DNA from: Acidobacteriota bacterium
GTDB lineage: Bacteria; Acidobacteriota; Terriglobia; Bryobacterales; Bryobacteraceae
Length of the DNA: 64,000 nt
Direction: 5' to 3'
NCBI GenBank assembly: GCA_017304135.1
Contig: JAFLBB010000013.1
Coordinates: 25,675-89,674 of the forward strand
This document shows, piece by piece, positions 8,577 to 16,127 of the stretch (positions are counted from its first letter, which is position 1; each line of letters opens with the position of its first letter). Both the position numbers and the translations under genes were made by a program. Below the pieces are notes generated by a model that had not been told where the DNA came from, made no database searches, and saw only the letters and a list, made by a program, of their open reading frames with translations.

Positions 8577-9901
8577 GCCGGCCTCCGGCCCGGCGCCGCC
8601 GCCGGTTTCTTCTGCTTTTCCTCGAGCGCCTTTTTCCTCAATTCGAGTTTCATCCGCGCTTTCTCGTCTTCTTCGCGGCTAAAGTACATCACACCGTCCA
8701 CAAATACCTTCTCCACCTTGCTGTAATTGGAGAGAGGATGCTGATCATAGATCACCAGATCGGCATCCTTGCCCACTTCAATCGAACCCACGCGGGAGTC
8801 GATGGCGAGTTGCTTCGCCGGATTGATCGTCACCATGGCGAGGGCTTCCTCTTCGGTCAGGCCGCCATACTTCATCACCTTGGCCGCTTCCAGATTCAGG
8901 TGACGCATCAGTTCGGCCGAATCCGAGTTGAGCGACACCAGCACGCCGCGCTTGTGCATCAGCGCCGCGTTGTAGGGAATGGCATCGAAGGCCTCCACTT
9001 TATACGACCACCAGTCACTGAAGGTGGACGCCCCGGCGCCGTGCTTGGCAATCTCGTTGGCCACCTTGTAGCCTTCCAGGACGTGCTGCAGAGTGCGGAT
9101 CTTAAACCCGAATTCATCCGCTAACCGAAGGAGCATTAAGATTTCGTCAGCGCGGTAACAATGCGCGTGAATAAACCGCTTGTCTTCCAGAATCTCCACC
9201 AACGGGTCTAACTTCAGGTCGCGGCGCGGCGGAATCGCTGTCTCGCCTTTCGCTGTCCGGGCTTCAAATGCCTTCCAATCGGCTTGATAACGGCGCGCAT
9301 CGGTAAAAGCCTGGCGGATCACATCTTCCACGCCCATGCGTGTCGCCGGATAACGGAGTGTCGTCGCACCAAAAGAGGGAGTGCTGCCGCGGCGCTTCGG
9401 ATTCTCTCCTAACGCAAACTTAATTCCCGGCTTCGCACCTTCAAACAATAGACCTTTGACGTCTTTTCCCCAACGCGTCTTAATAACGGAACACTTACCA
9501 CCGATGGCATTCGCGCTCCCATGGAGGACATTTACGGTGGTCACGCCGCCGGCCAGGGCACGGTAAATGTCGATATCTTCAGGATTCAATACATCCTCAA
9601 TCCCGACCATGGAACTTACCGAGACGCTGCCTTCATTGATCGAGTCAGCAGCAATATGCGAATGGCAGTCGATGATTCCCGGAATCACGTACTTCCCGGC
9701 CGCATCCACCACCGTGGCCCCACCGGGAATCATCAGCTTTTCGCCCACTTCGGCGATCTTTCCGTTGGAGATTCGGATCGACCCTTCCAACCGCCCCTTG
9801 GTGACCGTCAGGATCTTCGCGTTTTGAATCACCAGGTCCGCCCCGGGCAGCGCGCATGCCGCCAGTGCGAGGACCCCGCCCACCTGCCAGAGCGTCTTCA
9901 T
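8573..9901 (-). CDS. Exported metal-dependent amidohydrolase (imidazolonepropionase-like)
   Basis: The 442-residue protein starts MKTLWQVGGVLALAACALPG, a signal peptide, perhaps with a lipobox at LAAC. It has the full metal set of an active amidohydrolase: H80 and H82 in IIDCHSHIAAD, H in FIHAHCYRAD, H in LQHVLEGYK, and the catalytic Asp in SLNSDSAE. The C-terminus (VGSIEVGKDADLVIYD) is typical. A Lys/Ala/Pro-rich tail ends the protein. The substrate is unknown; cyclic amides or peptides are usual. It is the middle gene of three, overlapping both neighbours by four bases, and the only one with the canonical metal site. Confidence 0.9.
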   Translation of the reverse strand: MKTLWQVGGVLALAACALPGADLVIQNAKILTVTKGRLEGSIRISNGKIAEVGEKLMIPGGATVVDAAGKYVIPGIIDCHSHIAADSINEGSVSVSSMVGIEDVLNPEDIDIYRALAGGVTTVNVLHGSANAIGGKCSVIKTRWGKDVKGLLFEGAKPGIKFALGENPKRRGSTPSFGATTLRYPATRMGVEDVIRQAFTDARRYQADWKAFEARTAKGETAIPPRRDLKLDPLVEILEDKRFIHAHCYRADEILMLLRLADEFGFKIRTLQHVLEGYKVANEIAKHGAGASTFSDWWSYKVEAFDAIPYNAALMHKRGVLVSLNSDSAELMRHLNLEAAKVMKYGGLTEEEALAMVTINPAKQLAIDSRVGSIEVGKDADLVIYDQHPLSNYSKVEKVFVDGVMYFSREEDEKARMKLELRKKALEEKQKKPAAAPGRRPA

Positions 9902-11202
9902 TTCGCAGCCTCCTCCTTCTTTGCCTCCACAGGCGCAGGCTCATACTTCACGCCATCCACAATCACTGCCTTCACTTTTGACCGCTCCTGAAACCAGTCG
10001 CCATCCACCACCGTGAGGTTGGCGATCTTACCCGGTTCGAGGCTTCCCACGCGGTCGGCGACGCCGTAAATCTCCGCCGCTGAGAGCGTCAGCGCCCGTA
10101 CGGCATCCTCGCGCGACAGACCAGCATCGATGGCCTTCTTCAGCGCGGCGCGCAACTCCGAGGGCTTCTCGATGCCGCCCGAGTAGAAGGCGAACTTCAC
10201 CCCGGCTTTTTGCAACGCGGCAGCGGCTGCTGGAGCGGCCTCGCGCAGTTCCAATGTGCGCACGCTGTCACGCACGTCGGGGTTGGCTTCCTTTGGCTTC
10301 TCGGGGAATTGCAGGCTCACCAGGACGGAAAAGCCGCTGGCCTTGATCGCCTCGATGGCGCGGGCAGCGTCGTGACCGCCGTAGAGCACCACATTCCGCT
10401 TCAACTCCGCTCCAAACCTGGCCATCCGCTCCAACTCCACCCGCGAGGCGGCGGGCAGCATGACGCGCGACGAGGCCAGTACGCCTTCCAGCGCCCGGTC
10501 GTACTCCACACGCTTCATCCCCCGCGGCGACTTGGCATAGAGTTCCTTGGCCGCCTGATAGTGATCGGCATCGAGATACACCTGGCGAATGTAGGCAAAC
10601 GCGCCCATCAGCGAGCCGGGAAAACTGGTGAACCCCGATGTGCGCACACTCAACGATTGCCCCAGCGGCGAGGCGACCAGCATTTGGCCCGGCTTGTCCC
10701 CTGCCAGATTGATCCAAGAACCGTGTCCGGCGAAGATACCCGATGTGGGGAAGACGACGGCCGAGGTAAAGCCCGCGTCGCGTGCCTGAGCGATGCTGGC
10801 GTCGCCGGATTGCACCAACTCGACTCCGGTGATCCAGGCGGTGTTGGCCGGGCGATCCTCCGGTCCCCGGGCCACTGGCCCTGCGGGGGCAGCGCCCCGG
10901 CCGCGTGGCGTGGCCGGCTCCTGCGCGGAGGTGGAGCGGGGAACGCCCCAGGTGCTCATGGTGTTGGTGAAGCCGGGATAGACGGTGAGGCCCACGCCTT
11001 CAATGATCCAGGCATCAGGAGGAATCGCGGCGTTTGCGCCGGCGGCTTCGACAAGCCCATCACGCACCACCACATTGCCGCGCTCGATCACGGCGCCTGT
11101 CCCCGTATAGATCTTGGCACCCCGCACAGCCAGCACCTTGGGAACCTCCGCCCACAGCGCGCCGGCCGTGAGCAGAATCGCCAGCACCTTCGTTCGCCAC
11201 AT
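9898..11202 (-). CDS. Exported amidohydrolase-family protein, metal site degenerate
   Basis: Starting at the ATG at 11202 (after GGAAGGC), the 434-residue protein begins MWRTKVLAILLTAGALWAEV, a signal peptide. An in-frame ATG at 11238 is possible but would bury the signal. The fold markers are present (VRGAKIYTGTGAVIERGNVV, VGSLEPGKIANLTVVDGDWF), but the HxH site is replaced by VYPGFTNTMSTWG. An Ala/Pro/Arg-rich insert follows. As the first gene of the operon it is translated with the two amidohydrolases below it. With two of three proteins lacking metal ligands, a hetero-oligomer with one active subunit is a reasonable hypothesis. Confidence 0.85.
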   Translation of the reverse strand: MWRTKVLAILLTAGALWAEVPKVLAVRGAKIYTGTGAVIERGNVVVRDGLVEAAGANAAIPPDAWIIEGVGLTVYPGFTNTMSTWGVPRSTSAQEPATPRGRGAAPAGPVARGPEDRPANTAWITGVELVQSGDASIAQARDAGFTSAVVFPTSGIFAGHGSWINLAGDKPGQMLVASPLGQSLSVRTSGFTSFPGSLMGAFAYIRQVYLDADHYQAAKELYAKSPRGMKRVEYDRALEGVLASSRVMLPAASRVELERMARFGAELKRNVVLYGGHDAARAIEAIKASGFSVLVSLQFPEKPKEANPDVRDSVRTLELREAAPAAAAALQKAGVKFAFYSGGIEKPSELRAALKKAIDAGLSREDAVRALTLSAAEIYGVADRVGSLEPGKIANLTVVDGDWFQERSKVKAVIVDGVKYEPAPVEAKKEEAAK

Positions 11203-11248
11203 TGCCTTCCAGACCCTCCTGAAACCGCTCCTAATCAAGTGAATCCGC

Positions 11249-11254
11249 TATTAT
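11249..11254 (+). promoter_or_regulatory. Possible -10 box for purMN
   Basis: TATTAT lies 15 bases upstream of the purM start, which would give a leader of only about 8 bases. No convincing -35 element is seen, so support is weak. Confidence 0.3.
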
Positions 11255-11269
11255 AGGGGTTTCTTTCAC

Positions 11270-12343
11270 ATGCCCTCCCGAAAGCAGCCGCCGCAGACGC
11301 CTCGCGCTCAGGCCACTTCCTACAAAGACGCCGGCGTCAACATCGACGAAGCCGACCGCGCCGTGGCACGCATCAAGCGACTGGCGAAGTCCACTTTCTC
11401 GCAAAATGTTCTTACTGGAATCGGCAGCTTCGGGGCCGCCTTCAGTCTCGCCGGATGGAAGAAGCCGGTCCTGATCAGCTCCGCCGATGGCGTCGGCACG
11501 AAGCTTAAGGTGGCCTTCCTGGCCAACAAGCACGACACGGTGGGCGAGGACCTGGTGAATCACTGCGTCAACGACATCATGGTGCAGGGCGCGACGCCGC
11601 TCTTCTTCCTCGACTATTTTGCCACGGGAACGCTGAACGCCCTGATTACCGCGGATGTGATCGCCGGAATCGCCCGCGGATGCAAAGCCAACGGCTGCGC
11701 GCTCATCGGCGGCGAAACGGCCGAGATGCCGGGACTTTACTTACCGGGCGAGTATGATCTGGCCGGCTTCATTGTTGGCGCGGTGGAGCAGAAAAAGCTG
11801 CTCACCGGCGCCGCCATCCGTCCGGGCGACCTGCTGCTCGGCCTGCCATCCACCGGACTGCACACCAACGGCTACTCGCTGGCGCGCAAGCTGCTCTTTG
11901 AGGTCGCCAAAGCGAACGTCGATACGCACCTGCCCGAGTTAGGCTGCACGGTAGGCGAGGAATTACTGAAGGTTCACCGCTCGTATGCGAAGCCGATCAC
12001 GGCCTTGCGAGATGCCGGCATCCTCAAGGGTGCGGCCCACATCACCGGCGGCGGCATCACGGACAACCTGCCGCGCATTCTGCCCGATACGGCATCAGCG
12101 GAGATCCACACACGCTCGTGGACGATCCCGCCCGTGTTTGAGTTGCTGCGCTCCATCGGCAACGTGCCGCTGGATGACTACCGCCGCACGTTCAACCTCG
12201 GCGTGGGCATGATTCTGGTGGTCGATGCGAAGCGCGCTTCGGCGGCGGAAGCCCTGCTCAAGAAGGTTCGCTCGCCGTTCTTTGAGATCGGCCACATTGT
12301 CGCCGCCAAGCCGCGCGCACCGCGCGTCGTGTATCTCGACTAG
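11270..12343 (+). CDS. purM: Phosphoribosylformylglycinamidine cyclo-ligase
   Basis: The 357-residue protein contains the AIR synthetase signatures TSYKDAGVNIDEADRAV, SSADGVGTKLKVAF, GGETAEMPGLY and HITGGGITDNLPRIL. It closes the imidazole ring of 5-aminoimidazole ribonucleotide using ATP, the fifth step of purine synthesis. About 15 extra basic/Pro-rich residues precede the usual start, and an internal start cannot be excluded. It is followed after three bases by purN, the common purMN arrangement. Confidence 0.96.
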   Translation: MPSRKQPPQTPRAQATSYKDAGVNIDEADRAVARIKRLAKSTFSQNVLTGIGSFGAAFSLAGWKKPVLISSADGVGTKLKVAFLANKHDTVGEDLVNHCVNDIMVQGATPLFFLDYFATGTLNALITADVIAGIARGCKANGCALIGGETAEMPGLYLPGEYDLAGFIVGAVEQKKLLTGAAIRPGDLLLGLPSTGLHTNGYSLARKLLFEVAKANVDTHLPELGCTVGEELLKVHRSYAKPITALRDAGILKGAAHITGGGITDNLPRILPDTASAEIHTRSWTIPPVFELLRSIGNVPLDDYRRTFNLGVGMILVVDAKRASAAEALLKKVRSPFFEIGHIVAAKPRAPRVVYLD

Positions 12344-12346
12344 TCC

Positions 12347-12955
12347 ATGGGCAAACGACTCGGCATTCTCCTCTCCGGCCGCGGCTCCAATTTCGAGGCC
12401 ATCGCCGGCAACATCCGCCACGGAACCCTGGACGCGGAAATCGCCGTGGTCATCTCGAATCGCGAGGCCGCTCCCGGACTGGCGACTGCCCGCGCCCTGG
12501 GCCTGCAAGCCGTGTGTCACCCCTCCAAGGGAATCGAACGCGAGGCCTTTGACACGCAGTTAGTGGCCACGCTGCGGCAGCACGAAGTCGACCTGGTCAT
12601 CCTGGCCGGTTACATGCGCCTGCTGAGTCCCGTGTTTATCCGCGCCTTCCCGCAGCGCATCCTGAACATTCATCCGTCGCTGCTACCGGCCTTTCCCGGA
12701 CTGGACGCCCAGCACCAGGCGTTTGAGTATGGCGCTAAGATCTCAGGGTGCACCGTGCACTTCGTGGACGAGCAGCTCGACCACGGCCCGATCATTTGTC
12801 AGTCCGCTGTGCCTGTGCTCGCCGGTGATACGGCCGAGACGCTTTCCGCGCGCATCCTCGAAATGGAGCACAAGGTCTACTCCGAGGCCATTGGCATCGT
12901 GCTCTCAGGCCGGTACCGTATAGAGGGACGACGCGTCCTGGTTGAGGAGAACTAA
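12347..12955 (+). CDS. purN: Phosphoribosylglycinamide formyltransferase
   Basis: The 202-residue protein begins MGKRLGILLSGRGSNFEAIA and carries the GART catalytic residues: Asn and His in ILNIHPSLLPAFPG and Asp in DEQLDHGPIICQ. It transfers a formyl group from 10-formyl-THF to glycinamide ribonucleotide. It follows purM with a three-base gap and precedes a Gfo/Idh/MocA gene with a one-base gap, so all three are probably on one transcript. Confidence 0.96.
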   Translation: MGKRLGILLSGRGSNFEAIAGNIRHGTLDAEIAVVISNREAAPGLATARALGLQAVCHPSKGIEREAFDTQLVATLRQHEVDLVILAGYMRLLSPVFIRAFPQRILNIHPSLLPAFPGLDAQHQAFEYGAKISGCTVHFVDEQLDHGPIICQSAVPVLAGDTAETLSARILEMEHKVYSEAIGIVLSGRYRIEGRRVLVEEN

Positions 12956-12956
12956 C

Positions 12957-14150
12957 ATGAACCGCCGCCAATTCGCCGCTGCCGCCGCCGCCGCGCAAAC
13001 CGCGCTTGCCTATCAACGCACCATCGGAGCCAATGACCGCATCAGGGTGGGAGTCATCGGCGCGGGCGGCCGAGGCCGCTACCTGACTGGTGAGTTCAAG
13101 GAGATCGGCGCGGAGATGGCGGCCGTGTGCGACGTGGCCGAGGCGAATCTCGAGGCAGGTTTGAAGGCCGCAAGCACCGGCGCCAAGCCGTTCGACAACT
13201 ACAAGCGTCTGCTGGAAGACAGGTCCATCGACGCCGTCATCGTGTCCACGCCTGACCACTGGCATGCGCAGATGACGATCGATGCTGTCGAAGCAGGCAA
13301 GGACGTGTATGTCGAAAAGCCGCTCGCGCACACCATCGCTGAGGGCTATCGCATGATCGAGGCGACGCGTCGCACCAAGCGCATTGTGCAGGTGGGCATG
13401 CAGCGGCGCAGTTCGGCGCTGTTTCAGGAATCGCGCGCCATTGCGCAGTCGGGCGAACTGGGCAACGTGCGGCTGGTGAATTCCTGGTGGTACAACCATC
13501 AGGCATCGATGAACACGAGCCCGGTTACGGGCAAGGTCGACTGGCAGCAGTGGCTCGGGACGTCACCCAAGCGCGAGTTTGATCCGATCCGCTTCCGCAA
13601 CTGGTATTACTTTTGGGACTACTCAGGCGGACTCATGATCGGCCAGGCTGCGCACGTGATCGACGCCATCCACTGGTACATGAACTCCGACGCTCCGCTG
13701 GCGGTCACCACTTCGGGCGGCGCGGTGAATATCGACGGCGTGGAGATTCCCGAGACCACCTGCATGTCGATTGAGTATCCGCAGAACTACCTGGCGGTGT
13801 TCACCGTCGGCTACAAGGCGATGCGGTACAACATGTTCAACGACCAGTGCAAACAGTTCCACGGAGACAAAGCGCGCCTGGATGTGGGGCGTGAATGGTA
13901 TGCGCTCTATCCGCAGTCGACCGCGATTGAGATGAAGCCGAGCCGCGAAAAGAAGCTGCCGGGTTCGTTCAATCCGGCCACGCGCGATCACATCCGCAAC
14001 TTCCTGGACTGCATCCGCACGCGAAACGAACCCAACGCTCCGGTGGAGGCGGGCCAGTCGACCAACATCGTGCTCTGCATGGCGATCGAGTCGCTGCGCA
14101 CGGGGCGGCGGATGAAGTGGAATCCGGTGTCGCGCCGCGCCGAGGCATAA
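12957..14150 (+). CDS. Exported Gfo/Idh/MocA-family oxidoreductase
   Basis: From the ATG at 12957 (GAGGAG upstream) the protein is 397 residues. It opens MNRRQFAAAAAAAQTALAY, a twin-arginine type signal with an Ala-rich h-region. The Rossmann nucleotide site reads VGVIGAGGRGRYL, and the family's lysine motif is present as VYVEKPLAH. These NAD(P)-dependent enzymes act on sugars, inositols or related alcohols. Tat export with a bound cofactor is common for this family in Acidobacteriota and Planctomycetes. The stop of purN is one base upstream, so it is cotranscribed with purine genes without an evident functional link. Confidence 0.88.
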   Translation: MNRRQFAAAAAAAQTALAYQRTIGANDRIRVGVIGAGGRGRYLTGEFKEIGAEMAAVCDVAEANLEAGLKAASTGAKPFDNYKRLLEDRSIDAVIVSTPDHWHAQMTIDAVEAGKDVYVEKPLAHTIAEGYRMIEATRRTKRIVQVGMQRRSSALFQESRAIAQSGELGNVRLVNSWWYNHQASMNTSPVTGKVDWQQWLGTSPKREFDPIRFRNWYYFWDYSGGLMIGQAAHVIDAIHWYMNSDAPLAVTTSGGAVNIDGVEIPETTCMSIEYPQNYLAVFTVGYKAMRYNMFNDQCKQFHGDKARLDVGREWYALYPQSTAIEMKPSREKKLPGSFNPATRDHIRNFLDCIRTRNEPNAPVEAGQSTNIVLCMAIESLRTGRRMKWNPVSRRAEA

Positions 14151-14159
14151 GCGGCCCCC

Positions 14160-14312
14160 TCAGGGCACCCAGGTGAGCGTCTTGGCCGGGGGAGCGTCGT
14201 TCGGCACGAGGCCGGGCTGCGCGGGCAAGGGAGCGGGTTGATTGGGAAGCGGCCCGGGGAAGCGGCCGGGGTTCGATCCGTAGGCGTGGATGGAAGTGAA
14301 CAGGGTTTCCAT
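14160..14312 (-). CDS. Possible 50-residue Pro-rich protein or gene remnant
   Basis: A minus-strand reading frame starts METLFTSIHAYGSNPGRFPG and continues Pro-rich to a TGA at 14160-14162. It has no clear ribosome site and ends against the Gfo/Idh stop. It may be a remnant or chance; I do not recognise it. Confidence 0.25.
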   Translation of the reverse strand: METLFTSIHAYGSNPGRFPGPLPNQPAPLPAQPGLVPNDAPPAKTLTWVP

Positions 14313-14362
14313 AGCGGCTCCAGTGTAGGGGGCGGTGTGTGTGCGCGGTTCACCGGGCTGCC

Positions 14363-14375
14363 GGAAGTGGTTGCA
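14363..14375 (+). repeat. Left copy of an imperfect direct repeat flanking the HicAB segment
   Basis: GGAAGTGGTTGCA here matches GGAAGTGATTGCA at 16048-16060 in 12 of 13 bases, and similarity extends weakly to about 24 bases. The two copies enclose the hypothetical gene and hicAB. The rest of 14313-14441 holds no gene that I can support. Confidence 0.3.
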
Positions 14376-14393
14376 GAGACAAGGGGAAGAGAA

Positions 14394-14418
14394 ATTCCCA
14401 GCGTGTGTGATCGGGAAT
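14394..14418 (-). terminator. Terminator-like hairpin after the 14442-15305 gene
   Basis: On the minus strand ATTCCC and GGGAAT pair across 13 bases and are followed by TTTCTCTT. It lies 24 bases after the stop codon of the upstream minus-strand gene. The short stem makes it a weak candidate. Confidence 0.35.
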
Positions 14419-14441
14419 GAACGGAGGGTGATTTCGAGCCG

Positions 14442-15305
14442 TCACTGATTGGGTGGCGGCGGGGGCGGGGTATGGCTGGTTGTGGTGAGGAACAGGGACT
14501 GGAGCCGCCAGCCGTGCACCGTGCGGTGGAAGATGGCGATGTTGGAGTAGCGGCAGCCTCGGAGGTAATCGAAGCCGGCGATGGCGCGCTGACCATCGCG
14601 GGTTATATGAGGTGTGCGAACCGCGAGTAGTTTGCCACGCTTGGCGGCGTTCGCGGCGCGTGCCGCGAGGGAAGTGAGGTCGGTTCCATCCAGGGGAGTT
14701 GCCCCGGAGCGAATGTAGTTGATGGCTTCCTCAATGTACTCTCGGCTCTCCGAATTGACGGCTCGCGCGGCTTCGAGCAGCGCCAGTGCACGCGGCGAAG
14801 CGTTGAGTTTCAATGATCGGATCGCGTTGCTGGTGACGGCGCCGCCGAATTCGCCTTTGGCAGCGTAGGCGAGAAGGCCCCAATCCTTGTCCGTCGCCGG
14901 GTGAATCAGGTGGGCGACAAGATCTTCTGCAAGATCGTGATCGGGCTCGCCGCGGCCTGGCGCGGGCATTCTCCTGATGGACTGACGCAACGCTACAGGT
15001 TCGCCGAGGTATGTGAGTAACCCCAGCGCTTCTTTCTCCTTGATGCCCTTACTGCTCACCAATTCGGCGAGCAGTTGCCGGAATTCGAAGATCTGAGCAA
15101 TGAACTCTTCAGGGTCTTGGATATCCAGATCCTTGGTCTGAAACAGAGCCTTCAGGGCACTGGTTTGCTGCGCGCGGGGCAGGCGGCCGATGCGGCCGAG
15201 TTCCTGTTCGGCACTGGGACGATCCGTCTGCGCCACCAGCGGCAGCGCGATGGACGAAGCGGCCTGCGCGATGGTGAGGAGGATGTGGATGGCGCGATGT
15301 CGCAT
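14442..15305 (-). CDS. Exported hypothetical protein
   Basis: From the ATG at 15305 the protein is 287 residues with a signal peptide (MRHRAIHILLTIAQAASSIA, cleavage near PLVAQ). In-frame starts up to 15368 exist but would add a non-signal N-terminus and overlap a palindrome upstream of hicA. The mature part is helical with HEAT-like features and small repeated Ala/Leu helices (SPRALALLEAARAV), then a basic beta-rich segment and a Pro-rich tail (TPPPPPPNQ). I do not recognise a family. Divergent from hicA across a very short gap. Confidence 0.65.
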   Translation of the reverse strand: MRHRAIHILLTIAQAASSIALPLVAQTDRPSAEQELGRIGRLPRAQQTSALKALFQTKDLDIQDPEEFIAQIFEFRQLLAELVSSKGIKEKEALGLLTYLGEPVALRQSIRRMPAPGRGEPDHDLAEDLVAHLIHPATDKDWGLLAYAAKGEFGGAVTSNAIRSLKLNASPRALALLEAARAVNSESREYIEEAINYIRSGATPLDGTDLTSLAARAANAAKRGKLLAVRTPHITRDGQRAIAGFDYLRGCRYSNIAIFHRTVHGWRLQSLFLTTTSHTPPPPPPNQ

Positions 15306-15360
15306 GCCAGGCACCGTGGCCATATTGTGGCACATTTCCCAGTAGGATTCGATTGATTCA

Positions 15361-15378
15361 GTAACCATTTTTGGTTAC
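15361..15378. promoter_or_regulatory. Palindromic operator candidate for hicAB
   Basis: GTAACC-ATTTTT-GGTTAC is a perfect six-base inverted repeat ending 9 bases before the hicA start. HicB antitoxins repress their own operons by binding such palindromes near the promoter, so this is a natural autoregulation site. Confidence 0.5.
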
Positions 15379-15387
15379 GCTTGGATT

Positions 15388-15567
15388 GTGAAGATGAGCG
15401 AACTGCGGCGCTGGCTGAGAAAGCAGGGCTGCCGGTTCGTTGAGGAGTCGAGGCATACCCGCATCATTCTCGGCGAGCGGATCTCCCGAATGCCAAGGCA
15501 TCCGGCCAAGGAGATCAAGAAGGGCACGCTGGAAGGTGTGCTGCGGGACCTGGGCCTTCGGATGTAA
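15388..15567 (+). CDS. hicA: HicA-family mRNA interferase toxin
   Basis: From GTG at 15388 (or ATG at 15394) a 59-residue protein reads MKMSELRRWLRKQGCRFVEE, then SRHTRIILGERISRMPRHPA and KEIKKGTLEGVLRDLGL. This is the HicA double-stranded RNA-binding-like fold: the helix-1 K/R pattern, the catalytic His region (usually GSHH, here SRHTR), and the conserved P-x-K/H-x-E-[IL]-K-K-G-T-L ending. HicA cleaves mRNA independently of the ribosome. The hicB gene follows after eight bases. The His context is unusual, so activity needs confirming. Confidence 0.82.
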   Translation: MKMSELRRWLRKQGCRFVEESRHTRIILGERISRMPRHPAKEIKKGTLEGVLRDLGLRM

Positions 15568-15575
15568 GGAGTGCG

Positions 15576-16010
15576 ATGGAACCATATCAGGCGCTATTCG
15601 AAGAAGATCAGGCAGCGGGCGGCTACGTCGTCACGTTCCCTGATTTCGGTTATGGTGTCACCCAAGGCGAAAGCGGCGCCGAGGCCATGGAGATGGCGCG
15701 TGACCTGCTCCTGCTGACCATCGGCGACTACATGCGGGCGGGCAGGCCGCTGCCGGCGGCGGCGCGGCGGCGCGGCGGAAAATACAGGCCTGTGGCCCTG
15801 ACGATTCTGCAATCCGCGAAGGTGGACCTCTACACGGCTTTCCTTGCGTCCGGTTGGAAGAAAGCCGAATTTGCGCGGCGGGTTGGCATTCCCAGGACTC
15901 ATGTGGAGCGCCTGTTCTCACTGCGGCACCGTTCACGGCTAGAGCAAATCGAGGCGGCGTTCGCGGCGATGGGGAAGACGCTCAGGCTCGAAGTGATGAG
16001 CGCGGCGTAG
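15576..16010 (+). CDS. hicB: HicB-family antitoxin with C-terminal helix-turn-helix
   Basis: The 144-residue protein has the HicB partial RNase H-like domain (YQALFEEDQAAGGYVVTFPD, GVTQGESGAEAMEMARDLL) followed by a DNA-binding C-terminal domain (AEFARRVGIPRTHVERLFSL, then RHRSRLEQIEAAFAAMGK). It is expected to inhibit HicA and repress the operon. The order toxin-antitoxin with an eight-base gap is standard for hicAB. AAGGAG precedes the ATG. Confidence 0.87.
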   Translation: MEPYQALFEEDQAAGGYVVTFPDFGYGVTQGESGAEAMEMARDLLLLTIGDYMRAGRPLPAAARRRGGKYRPVALTILQSAKVDLYTAFLASGWKKAEFARRVGIPRTHVERLFSLRHRSRLEQIEAAFAAMGKTLRLEVMSAA

Positions 16011-16032
16011 GCCCGTGCACAGTGCGGGCCTA
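16008..16032 (+). terminator. Hairpin at the end of hicB
   Basis: TAGGCCCG (starting at the hicB stop codon) pairs perfectly with CGGGCCTA at 16025-16032 around a nine-base loop. There is no T-run, so it may act in transcript stability or Rho-dependent ending. Confidence 0.4.
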
Positions 16033-16047
16033 GCCCCACGAACCTCT

Positions 16048-16060
16048 GGAAGTGATTGCA
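16048..16060 (+). repeat. Right copy of an imperfect direct repeat flanking the HicAB segment
   Basis: GGAAGTGATTGCA, matching 14363-14375 with one difference. See the left copy. Confidence 0.3.
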
Positions 16061-16127
16061 AAAATAGGAGCGGAAGGGACTTCGCCGCCTTGTGGCAGGT
16101 GGCCGGCAGGGGTAGGATGGTGGCGGT

